Shown: positions 8,877-17,128 of the stretch, one piece after another
How positions within the stretch are numbered: the first letter of the stretch is position 1
Layout: every line of letters begins with the position of its first letter
DNA from: CAYVTD01 sp964577665
Lineage (GTDB): Bacteria > Bacteroidota > Ignavibacteria > Kapaibacteriales > UBA2268
DNA: 64,000 nt
Assembly: GCA_964577665.1 (NCBI GenBank)
Contig: CAZOBD010000001.1
Span: 1-64,000, forward strand
Reading direction: 5' to 3'
The notes under the pieces: generated by a model
What the model was told of the DNA's origin: nothing
Database searches by the model: none
The model's input: only the letters and a program-made list of their open reading frames with translations
Program-made: the position numbers and the translations under genes

Positions 8877-10868
8877 TTATTTTCTGTATTTAGCCGCTTC
8901 CTGCGGGTTTTTCTCAACATTCATATAATATGTATAAAGTTGTTTTCTAATGTTTTCAAGCCCCGGTTCTATATCGAGCGCTTTTTTCCAGAAACGAACT
9001 GCTTCATTAAAATTATTCATTGAGGCGTTTGCACTTCCCATTAAAACATAGGGATAGGAATGTCTCGGGTTTATGTCTGCGGCTTTAGCTGCAAACTCAA
9101 TACATCTTTGAAACAGCCCTTTTTCAAAGGCATTGCCTGCCGCACCCAAGTAAAGGCTGGTTTCGAGTTCTTTCCCCATCCTGCGGTCTGAAATCTTTCC
9201 AGCATAGTAAAAAGCGCTGTCGAGCCTGCCGGTATTGGAATACGCCTTTGCGATATTGCTGAGGGCAAGTGGATTATTTCCGAATTTTGAAAGCGATTCC
9301 TTAGTAACTTCAATGGTCTTTCGGTATTCCCCCATTGTATTTGCCAAGCCTCCGAAATTATTGTAAATTTCCACGGTAGCATTTCCCTTTGAAATGGCAG
9401 TTTCCATAAGGTTCATTGCTTTTTCAAACTCACGGCGGCTGAAGTAAATACCTGCAAGGCCGTCGTATGGCATTGAATACTTAGGTGCAAGCTCTATACT
9501 TTTTTTATAGGTTGCTTCTGCTTCCTCGGGCATATTTTTCTGAAGATATATTTTCGCCAGATTAGTGTAAAAAAATGCCCTGCCGGGATTTCCTTCAATT
9601 GCCGCTTTCCAGTAATTCATAGGAGAAGAATAATCAGTACTTCTTAAAACCGTAATTAACGACAGCACGACAGCGGCAGCCAAAGCAATGCCGTAAGCAG
9701 TTTTTTTGCTTCTTTCAAAAACTTTTTCAGGTATAATGGCGGAAAGAGCAATTAAAATCCCCGCTGAAGGCAGGTAAGCACGATGCTCGAGGTAATCAAA
9801 GAAATCACCCGCCTGCTGGAGACGAAAAACAAGAGTGGGCAGCAAAAACAGGAAATACCACCCTAAACCGAACAGTCCCGTCATCATATTTCCCCTGCTT
9901 TTTATAACGAAAAAAAGAAGCCCGCCAAGAAAAACAATGCCCGAAACAACTGAAAGAGTATGAAAAGTCGGCATTACATTCAAGTGAAGCGGCAGAAAGA
10001 ACTTGCCTGCTATTTCGGCGGCGGCAGGCAGATTTTTTAAGAATGCTTCCACACCGAATGAACGCTCATGGGGCGTACCTGTTTCTGCCGAAGAGCGCAG
10101 CAGATACCAGATAATACCAACTGCTGCCCATACAACAGCAAAATAAAGAATCCTCAGCGATTTGAGCCTGCTCCTGTCTTTTAAAATAAGATAAAATATT
10201 GAAACGGCGGGGATTATCAAAGCGGTTTCTTTGCTCAAAGCGGCAAAGAAAATAAAAACACCGTGAAGAATAAAGTATTTAATTTCTCTGTTCTCAAAAT
10301 ATTTTAAGAAAGTAACAAATGACAGAATAGCAAAGAGGCACAGCAGCAGGTCTCCCCGGGAAGGTATCCATACGACCGCATGTGCAAAAAGCGGATGCAC
10401 TGCAAAGAGCAATCCGGCAAAAAAGCTTTTTTTATCTCCGCTGCCTAATACCCTCAGCATAAGTATCACCGAACATACTGACAGGCAGTGCAAAATGAGA
10501 TTAGTTAAGTGATAACCGATATAGCTGTTACCGGATAATTCACGGTCTATTACAAAAGTGAAATTTTGCAATGGTCTGTAAAAATTAGCATAAGAATGTG
10601 AAAATGATTTAAAAATCTCGCCCGTGCCGGAAATATCTGCCAAGACTTCTTCGATTATTGTTCTGTCGTCAAAATTCACTGTCCCGTAGGACAAGGTCTG
10701 AGCATAAACAAGAAACGCCAGCAAGGCAGCCGCAGGATATACCCAAAACCTCCAGAAACTGCCCTTTTGAGAGGATTTTGGTGCACTTTTAATATCTTTT
10801 ACAGCTTGGCCCTTTACGGTTCTCTGCTTTGTGCTGTTTTTCCTTTTATGACTTAGTTTTTTACTCAT
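8877..10868 (-). CDS. TMTC-like multi-pass membrane protein with C-terminal TPRs (paralogue 5), SRGD variant
   Basis: A 663-residue paralogue with a basic tail (1-38), first helix at about 41-59, acidic DD (67-68), FYRP (97-100) and AVHP (156-159). It has SRGD (170-173) in place of GRND. SKE appears in the middle helices and DYLEHRAYLPSAG before the last ones. TPRs start after GNPGRAFFYTNLA. Unlike most of the family it lacks the GG.LPP-type C-terminal tag and ends in NPQEAAKYRK, so its C-terminus is shortened. The start is 22 bp downstream of paralogue 6. Together with paralogue 10 it forms an SRGD subgroup. Confidence 0.75.
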   Translation of the reverse strand: MSKKLSHKRKNSTKQRTVKGQAVKDIKSAPKSSQKGSFWRFWVYPAAALLAFLVYAQTLSYGTVNFDDRTIIEEVLADISGTGEIFKSFSHSYANFYRPLQNFTFVIDRELSGNSYIGYHLTNLILHCLSVCSVILMLRVLGSGDKKSFFAGLLFAVHPLFAHAVVWIPSRGDLLLCLFAILSFVTFLKYFENREIKYFILHGVFIFFAALSKETALIIPAVSIFYLILKDRSRLKSLRILYFAVVWAAVGIIWYLLRSSAETGTPHERSFGVEAFLKNLPAAAEIAGKFFLPLHLNVMPTFHTLSVVSGIVFLGGLLFFVIKSRGNMMTGLFGLGWYFLFLLPTLVFRLQQAGDFFDYLEHRAYLPSAGILIALSAIIPEKVFERSKKTAYGIALAAAVVLSLITVLRSTDYSSPMNYWKAAIEGNPGRAFFYTNLAKIYLQKNMPEEAEATYKKSIELAPKYSMPYDGLAGIYFSRREFEKAMNLMETAISKGNATVEIYNNFGGLANTMGEYRKTIEVTKESLSKFGNNPLALSNIAKAYSNTGRLDSAFYYAGKISDRRMGKELETSLYLGAAGNAFEKGLFQRCIEFAAKAADINPRHSYPYVLMGSANASMNNFNEAVRFWKKALDIEPGLENIRKQLYTYYMNVEKNPQEAAKYRK

Positions 10869-10890
10869 ATAGCCAGAAAGAAATTTGAAT

Positions 10891-12996
10891 TTATAAATAC
10901 TGTCTTAGCGCCTGCATCAAAGCAGGGTCGATGCTCCCGCCTTCATTCATTATGACACGCGCTCTTTTCACGGCGGCATTTACGTCGTTTTTATTAAACA
11001 GGTATAGTCTGATAAGATTATTCTGTGCTTCCATATTATCAGGTTTCAATTTTATGCACTTTTTCCAGTTTTCTTCCGCTTCGTCATACTTACCAATCTG
11101 CACATAAGCAATACCCAGATTATTGTATGCCAGATGATTACCGGGATCATTTTCAATCTGCATTTTTAAAATTTGAATGGCTTCTTCAAACTTTCCCTGC
11201 TTGAAGAGCCCTGTTGACCACTGAGTGTAAATAGGATCGAGAACAGTGCGGCTTTTTTCTGCCGGCAGCATAGAGGCATATTCGGCAGCCTGTTTATAAT
11301 CTCCTGTATTGCTGTAAGCTTTTGCAAGCAAGGATAGTGGAAGCGGATCTGAGGGGTCAATCTGTCTCATTTCAAGCAGCGGTTCTATCGCTTCTTTATA
11401 TCTGCCGAGTTCAATGAGAGCATTGGCAAGATTCTTTCTTGCCAGTTTAGACGAAGGATCTGCCTGCCTTGCCATTTCAAACATCTCTGCGGCTTTGGCA
11501 TAGTCCTCTCTGCTGATATGCACAAGCCCGAGATGTACATAAAGAAAATCAACTTCGTATTTTGGATTTAAAGAAAGCGCCCTTAAAAACAGTTTTTCAG
11601 CTTCATCCTGCCTGTCAATATTCTGATATTCCATCCCCAATTGACGAAGATTAACTACCCTGCCGGGATTGTCCCGCACAGCCTGTTCCCAGAAAGCAAC
11701 GGGAGATTTGTAGTCTTTAGCTTCAAAGAAAGTAACAGCTCCGAAAATTATGATAATCAGAGCAGATACACCGGTAAAATATTTGTTCCTCAGCGATTGA
11801 ATTTTTTTGGGTATTAAACTGCCGAGTATAAAAAGCATACCTATCATCGGCAGGTAAGAACGGCATTCGAGATAATCAAAAAACTCGGCAGCATTGTTCA
11901 TCCTTTTGAAAAGCCCGGGTATAAGAAAGAGTAAAAACCAAAATGCTCCGAAAATCAGCATTTTTGTATTTTTTTCTTTCACGGCAAAAGCCGCTGCAGT
12001 CAGAATTCCTGTAAACAACAGACCCAGAATCAAAGAACCTGTATGAAATGACGGGATTCCTTCTATATTGTAAGGAACAAAAAACTTAGATATAAACTCA
12101 GGAATCTGCCGCAGATTAACAATTAATGGGTCCAAACCGCTCATTTCCTGCGGCACACCAATATCTGCAAGCGAGCGCAAATAAATCCACAGAAATGCTG
12201 CAACTGCATATCCGGCAAAAACCATCAAATTCCTAAGTGTGAAAAATCTGTCTTTTTCCACTATCAGTATCCATACAGCAATAGCTGCAGGCAGTACAAG
12301 CCCGACTTCCTTGGAAAAACCCGCAAAAAGATAAAGCACACAGCTTACAACAAAAAAGAGCGGGTTCTTATTTTTGCGGAAAAGAATAAAGAAATAAAAA
12401 GACCAGACTGCAAAAATTCCTACGAGCAGGTCGTTTCTGCCGTTAAGCCATGCAGCCGCATTTGTAAAAACGGGATGAACGGTGAAAAGCAAAGCCGCAG
12501 CAAGTGCATAAGCCTTCTTAAAGCGCACCAGCAGCAGTAAGTAAAATATCCCTGCCGCCGTCCCGATATGCAAAATTAAATTTGTAAGATGATTTACAAA
12601 ATGCTCTCTGCCGCCGAGCTGGGCATCGATGATAAAAGATGATGTAACCATCGGACGGTAATACTCACTGCCGTAATATCCCTCCAAAAAAGCATTTCTA
12701 ATGTTATTAATATTTGCATAATAATTAAAATGAGCAAAAATACCGTTGTCGTCGCAGTGGACAAGCCCGTAGCCGAGAGTTTGACCGTAAACGGCGGCTG
12801 CCAGCAAAACTATTAAAGGCATAGCCGCTTTTACTATGATATTGTCAATCTGCAAATCCGGCTTTAGTTTTTTTTCCTCCACACGGTTTTCCGCATTAGC
12901 TTCCAGTTTAGAAGCAATAGATTTACCTGCGGTTTTTTGCACAGGGCTTCTGTGCTTTCTTGTCTTTGCCGCATCTCTATTTTTTTTGCTTTTCAT
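10891..12996 (-). CDS. TMTC-like multi-pass membrane protein with C-terminal TPRs (paralogue 6), putative GT-C glycosyltransferase
   Basis: A 701-residue paralogue with the longest cytoplasmic tail of the set (about 1-52, Lys/Arg/Glu-rich). The first helix is about 56-75, followed by CDD (81-83), YYRP (112-115), TVHP (172-175) and GRND (186-189). SKEVG and YLECRSYLPMIG follow; the usual HR before YLP is CR here. About seven TPRs run from DNPGRVVNLRQLG to the end, with the tag GGSIDP. Spacing to paralogue 7 upstream is 24 bp. The C/R substitution in the YLP motif is shared with paralogues 7 (DCRLYVP) and 8 (ECRTYLP), so these three form a subgroup. Confidence 0.75.
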   Translation of the reverse strand: MKSKKNRDAAKTRKHRSPVQKTAGKSIASKLEANAENRVEEKKLKPDLQIDNIIVKAAMPLIVLLAAAVYGQTLGYGLVHCDDNGIFAHFNYYANINNIRNAFLEGYYGSEYYRPMVTSSFIIDAQLGGREHFVNHLTNLILHIGTAAGIFYLLLLVRFKKAYALAAALLFTVHPVFTNAAAWLNGRNDLLVGIFAVWSFYFFILFRKNKNPLFFVVSCVLYLFAGFSKEVGLVLPAAIAVWILIVEKDRFFTLRNLMVFAGYAVAAFLWIYLRSLADIGVPQEMSGLDPLIVNLRQIPEFISKFFVPYNIEGIPSFHTGSLILGLLFTGILTAAAFAVKEKNTKMLIFGAFWFLLFLIPGLFKRMNNAAEFFDYLECRSYLPMIGMLFILGSLIPKKIQSLRNKYFTGVSALIIIIFGAVTFFEAKDYKSPVAFWEQAVRDNPGRVVNLRQLGMEYQNIDRQDEAEKLFLRALSLNPKYEVDFLYVHLGLVHISREDYAKAAEMFEMARQADPSSKLARKNLANALIELGRYKEAIEPLLEMRQIDPSDPLPLSLLAKAYSNTGDYKQAAEYASMLPAEKSRTVLDPIYTQWSTGLFKQGKFEEAIQILKMQIENDPGNHLAYNNLGIAYVQIGKYDEAEENWKKCIKLKPDNMEAQNNLIRLYLFNKNDVNAAVKRARVIMNEGGSIDPALMQALRQYL

Positions 12997-13020
12997 TTCT
13001 GCAAATTTACTAAAAGATTT

Positions 13021-15063
13021 TTACTTGGGAAACTTGTTCAAATAATCAATTTCTGCGGGAGTTAAACTGCCCCCGAGATTTCTGATTATTTCTGCCCGGC
13101 GCCTTGCTTCACTGATGTTTCCCATTTCAAATAGATAAAGCCGGAAAAGATTTTTTTGTACTTCAAGATTGTCAGGGGCTAATTCGGCGCTGAGCAATAA
13201 TACTTTTTCGGCTTCGGTAAAGTTTTTCATTCGAAGCAGTGCCACTGCCAGATTATTTCTTGCGGTTATATTTTTAGGATTTATCTCAAGGGCTTTTTTT
13301 AAAGAAGAAGCCGCAGACTGCATATCACCGCTGTTAAAATGGCTTCCGGCTGTTTGCAGCCAGTATTTTTCAAGTGCGGAAGAATCTCCTCTTTGAGCAA
13401 TTCTTTTTGCCGCAGAAAGAGCCTTCCCTTTCATACCGAGGTTAAAGTAAATGTCCGTCAAGGCAGACCAGCCGTCCTTGAAAGAAGAGTCTGACTGCAC
13501 AGTTCTCAGGGCAAAGGGCAATGCTTCCCGGTAACGCTTCTGCCTGGCAAATATCAGCGCCGGATAATAGTGAGCCAATTTAGCTGCCGGATGTTCTTTG
13601 GCAATTTCTTCAAAAAGGGGGATTTTCTTTTCGGGAGAAGGCATTTTCAATACAGCATGGCTGAGGTTTTTCAGATATTTAGGATTATCGGGATTTATCC
13701 TCGCCGCTTCGAAAAAGTATTTCAGTGCATTTTCAAAATCACCCTCAAGCCGGTAATTTTCTCCAAGCACATTCCAAACCATTGCTTTATTAAGATTTTC
13801 TTCAGCCGCTGTATGCCAAAATTTATAGGGCCCGCTGTATTTTGCATTTTGAATATAAGAAAGTATTGCAAGTATTATTATAAAACCTGATAAAATCGAC
13901 ATAATACGCTTTCGGCTGAAATCGAAAAATCTATCGTGAATAAGATAAAGCGTAAAAATAACAAGTCCTGCCATAGGAACATACAGCCGGCAGTCAAGAA
14001 AATCGAAAAACTCATCGGCTGAAGCATGACGTACAAACATTGAAGGCAGCAGAAAGGCAAAAAGCCATATTGAAGAAAAAATCAACATGCATTTGTTTCT
14101 CTTTTTAAGGAAAAACACAGATAGAATTAGTGCTGCTATTAATATTATTCCGCTGACAGTCCTGAAAACACTGTACGAAGGCAAAACAGATATTCCGGCA
14201 GGGATGAAGAATTTGGAAACCATTTCAGGAATAACCGGAAGATTTTTTATAAACAAATCGAATCCGAATTCATCGGAAGAAGGACCTTCGGTACCTCTGC
14301 TTCTGAGGAAAAACCATAAAAACACGGAAACTGCCCAAAGTAACCCAATGGTAAGACTTTCCTTTGACAAAACTTTCCTTTTTTCAACAAATACATAATA
14401 AAATAAGCAAATAAGGGGTATCAAAACTGCAATTTCTTTTGACCAAAGAGCGAAAATTAATCCGAAAATATGAAATATAAGAAAGACGGTTTTTTTCTCG
14501 TGCATGAATTTCAGAAAAAGAAATACCGAAAAAAATGTAAACATTCCGGCAAGAAGGTCATTTCTGCCGAGTATCCATGTAACCGCATTAGTAAAAACGG
14601 GATGAACGGCATATATCACAGCGCCTGCTAACGAACGCCCCGTGCCAGCCTTCATCTGTTGCAGCATCAGATATATGCCCAAGACGGAAAAGATATGAAA
14701 TATCATATTGGAAAGATGGTAAACCGCCGGTTCCTTGCCGCCTATCTGAGCATCTATCATTAACGACACCGTAACCGCGGGACGGTAATATCCCGTTCCT
14801 AAATAACTTCCCGAAATCACATCACCTATTTTAGAAAAATCTGCGAGTTCCTCATGATTTGTTCTGATTACAATATCATCCAGATTCGTCAGATCAAAAA
14901 AAACGGTTGGAAAGTAAATCAAGGCAGCAAGAAAACATGCAGTGAAAACGCCGTATTTTCTCCAAAAATCGCCGTTACCTGTCTTTTTGGAGACACTTTT
15001 TTTATCTTCATTTATTTTTTGGCTTTTTGAAGACGGAGTCGTACGTTTTTTTTTCTTTGCCAT
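13021..15063 (-). CDS. TMTC-like multi-pass membrane protein with C-terminal TPRs (paralogue 7), putative GT-C glycosyltransferase
   Basis: A 680-residue paralogue with a short basic tail (1-34, starting with six consecutive Lys/Arg), first helix at about 37-55, DD (62-63), YYRP (92-95), AVHP (152-155), GRND (166-169) and a SKE motif. FLDCRLYVPMAG replaces the usual EHR.YLP. The TPR part begins at AEENLNKAMVWNVLG, where the NPGR consensus is degenerate, and ends with GGSLTP. It sits 43 bp behind paralogue 8. I infer an extracytoplasmic transferase role only from family layout. Confidence 0.75.
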   Translation of the reverse strand: MAKKKKRTTPSSKSQKINEDKKSVSKKTGNGDFWRKYGVFTACFLAALIYFPTVFFDLTNLDDIVIRTNHEELADFSKIGDVISGSYLGTGYYRPAVTVSLMIDAQIGGKEPAVYHLSNMIFHIFSVLGIYLMLQQMKAGTGRSLAGAVIYAVHPVFTNAVTWILGRNDLLAGMFTFFSVFLFLKFMHEKKTVFLIFHIFGLIFALWSKEIAVLIPLICLFYYVFVEKRKVLSKESLTIGLLWAVSVFLWFFLRSRGTEGPSSDEFGFDLFIKNLPVIPEMVSKFFIPAGISVLPSYSVFRTVSGIILIAALILSVFFLKKRNKCMLIFSSIWLFAFLLPSMFVRHASADEFFDFLDCRLYVPMAGLVIFTLYLIHDRFFDFSRKRIMSILSGFIIILAILSYIQNAKYSGPYKFWHTAAEENLNKAMVWNVLGENYRLEGDFENALKYFFEAARINPDNPKYLKNLSHAVLKMPSPEKKIPLFEEIAKEHPAAKLAHYYPALIFARQKRYREALPFALRTVQSDSSFKDGWSALTDIYFNLGMKGKALSAAKRIAQRGDSSALEKYWLQTAGSHFNSGDMQSAASSLKKALEINPKNITARNNLAVALLRMKNFTEAEKVLLLSAELAPDNLEVQKNLFRLYLFEMGNISEARRRAEIIRNLGGSLTPAEIDYLNKFPK

Positions 15064-15106
15064 GATATCGTTTTTAAAAAGATTAGTAAATTACACTTTA
15101 ATCTGT

Positions 15107-17119
15107 TTATGGTTTAAAAAGCGCTGTATCTCTCGGAAAATCTTTCAGAAACGAATAATCCTGATAAGGAATTGTCTTGCCTAAGCCCGTTAAATAATCT
15201 GCAATGTAAGCCGCTTTCGGATAATCCTGCTTCATTGTGAAATAGAACTTAAACAAGTTCCATCCGGTAAACTCAGGGGTTAAACCGCTGCGGTAGGCAG
15301 GTTCCCAATATTTCAATGCTTCAGCAAATCTGCCTTCTTCTGCATGTTTTATTGCAATTTTATTAAACACCATAGAAGATACCCTGTTAAATTCTCCGGC
15401 AGCAAGCAGTCTGTTAGCAAACAGCAGGGCGCTGTCTATTTTATTTTCACTAAAGTAAATTCTCTGCAAAAAGTCAAGTGCGAATTTCTCCTTCGGAGCC
15501 GAAGCAAGAATATCTATCAGCAGGTTTTTTGCACTCGCCGTGTCTTCTGTTTTCAGATAGCTGAGAGTGAGGTTTTTCCAGGATGCTTCAAAATAACTTT
15601 CTTTGTTTATAGAAAATTTATCAAGAGACATTTCTAAAAGTGGAATTGCTTTTTTATATTCTTTCTTCCCAAAATAGATTTCTCCCAAAAAGCCGTAACT
15701 CTCTCCCCATTCGGGATTAAGCTCTATGGATTTTATAAGCTGTTCTTCAGCTTTGTCAAGCTCGCCGGCATCTTTAAGCGTAAGTGCATAATGATACCTT
15801 ATCCTCGAGCGGTTAGGATTGTCAGCGGCGGCGCTTTCGAAAAAGGTCTGAGGATCGCTGTAATATCTCGTTTCAAACCGGCTGAGAACCGCAAAGAGCA
15901 GTGTAATTACAATGAGCAAAATTACGGCACTTTTATTTTTAAAACTCATAAGTTTAGCAGGAAAAAAGCCGGCAGATGCAATCATTAATCCGGCAAGCGG
16001 AAGGTATGTCCTGCATTCGAGGTATTCGTTCCAGTGATCCGCTATTAAAATTCTGGAAAACATACCGGGTACGGTAAAAAGCAGGAACCATACTGCCCCA
16101 AGAATAATTAGGTTATTCCGCTTGTTTTTTATAAAAAAGTAAGCAGCAGCCATCCCTCCCGCCAAGACAATACCCGCAATAGTGTGAAACGGCTTGAAAA
16201 CGGGGAGAACCGAAAGATTGACAGGGAGAAAGAATTTTGAAATGAATTCCGGGATTGTTGCAATGTTCGTGATAAAATACTCCGGTTTTACCGATATTTT
16301 GCACCAAGCATCTTCAAAAGCTTCCGTCCTCATCAGATACCAAACCGTTATCAAAACCGCCCAGCCGGCGGCTGCGAGGATAATCTGCCTGCTTAGTTTT
16401 ATCTTATCGCTTGTCAGGAAATAAAAAAGCAGAAGCAGAAACGGTAGTGAAAGAGATACCTCTTTGCTCAGCATTGCAAAAAGATAAAAGAGCAGATGCA
16501 GGAAGAGAAAGAAATACTTTTTTTGATTTATATACTTGATAAAAAAGATGAATGAAATCAGAACAAAAACTGTAACAAGAGTGTCGTTTCTTCCTACAAG
16601 CCAGGCTACCGCATTTACAAAAACCGGATGAACGGCATAAATCAAAGACGCTGCAAAAGCAGTAAACGCCGGAAATTTCAATGCCTTAAAGAGATAAAAC
16701 ACTAAAGTTACGGCAGCCGCATGCAGCAGAAAATTTGTTACATGGTATCCCGACGGGTCCACCCCGCTAATCTGAGCGTCCAGAATAAAAGAGGCGGTTA
16801 CCAAAGGTCTGTAAAAGCATCCTACCATGTAAACTTCAAAAAACTCTGCCGAAATTCTCGAAAGAGACGAAATTCTGTCAAAATAATGCACTATCAAAAC
16901 ATTATCGTCAAGATTGACAAAGCCGTAGGTAAAAGTCTTAAAATACACAAGCAGTGCAATCAGAACCGGCACTGCAAACCCATAATTCTCAAGAAAATAC
17001 AAGACTAAGTTCTTACCCTCTCCGATTTCATCCGAAGCAGATAAAGCATCCTTTTCCCGAACCGCATTTTTATTCTCCGGTTTAGTATCTGCATGCTTTT
17101 TATTTCTTTTCTTGGGCAT
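15107..17119 (-). CDS. TMTC-like multi-pass membrane protein with C-terminal TPRs (paralogue 8), putative GT-C glycosyltransferase
   Basis: A 670-residue paralogue. The basic/acidic tail covers 1-38, first helix about 45-62, DD (71-72), FYRP (102-105), AVHP (162-165), GRND (176-179) and SKE near 219. YLECRTYLP appears before the last helices. The TPRs are fewer and more divergent than in the neighbours, beginning after DNPNRSRIRYHYA, and the C-terminal tag is LGKTIP. It starts 9 bp after the stop of the YfhO-family gene, the tightest junction in the array, so translation may be coupled between a TMTC-like and a YfhO-like enzyme. Confidence 0.75.
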   Translation of the reverse strand: MPKKRNKKHADTKPENKNAVREKDALSASDEIGEGKNLVLYFLENYGFAVPVLIALLVYFKTFTYGFVNLDDNVLIVHYFDRISSLSRISAEFFEVYMVGCFYRPLVTASFILDAQISGVDPSGYHVTNFLLHAAAVTLVFYLFKALKFPAFTAFAASLIYAVHPVFVNAVAWLVGRNDTLVTVFVLISFIFFIKYINQKKYFFLFLHLLFYLFAMLSKEVSLSLPFLLLLFYFLTSDKIKLSRQIILAAAGWAVLITVWYLMRTEAFEDAWCKISVKPEYFITNIATIPEFISKFFLPVNLSVLPVFKPFHTIAGIVLAGGMAAAYFFIKNKRNNLIILGAVWFLLFTVPGMFSRILIADHWNEYLECRTYLPLAGLMIASAGFFPAKLMSFKNKSAVILLIVITLLFAVLSRFETRYYSDPQTFFESAAADNPNRSRIRYHYALTLKDAGELDKAEEQLIKSIELNPEWGESYGFLGEIYFGKKEYKKAIPLLEMSLDKFSINKESYFEASWKNLTLSYLKTEDTASAKNLLIDILASAPKEKFALDFLQRIYFSENKIDSALLFANRLLAAGEFNRVSSMVFNKIAIKHAEEGRFAEALKYWEPAYRSGLTPEFTGWNLFKFYFTMKQDYPKAAYIADYLTGLGKTIPYQDYSFLKDFPRDTALFKP

Positions 17120-17128
17120 AGCGCTATA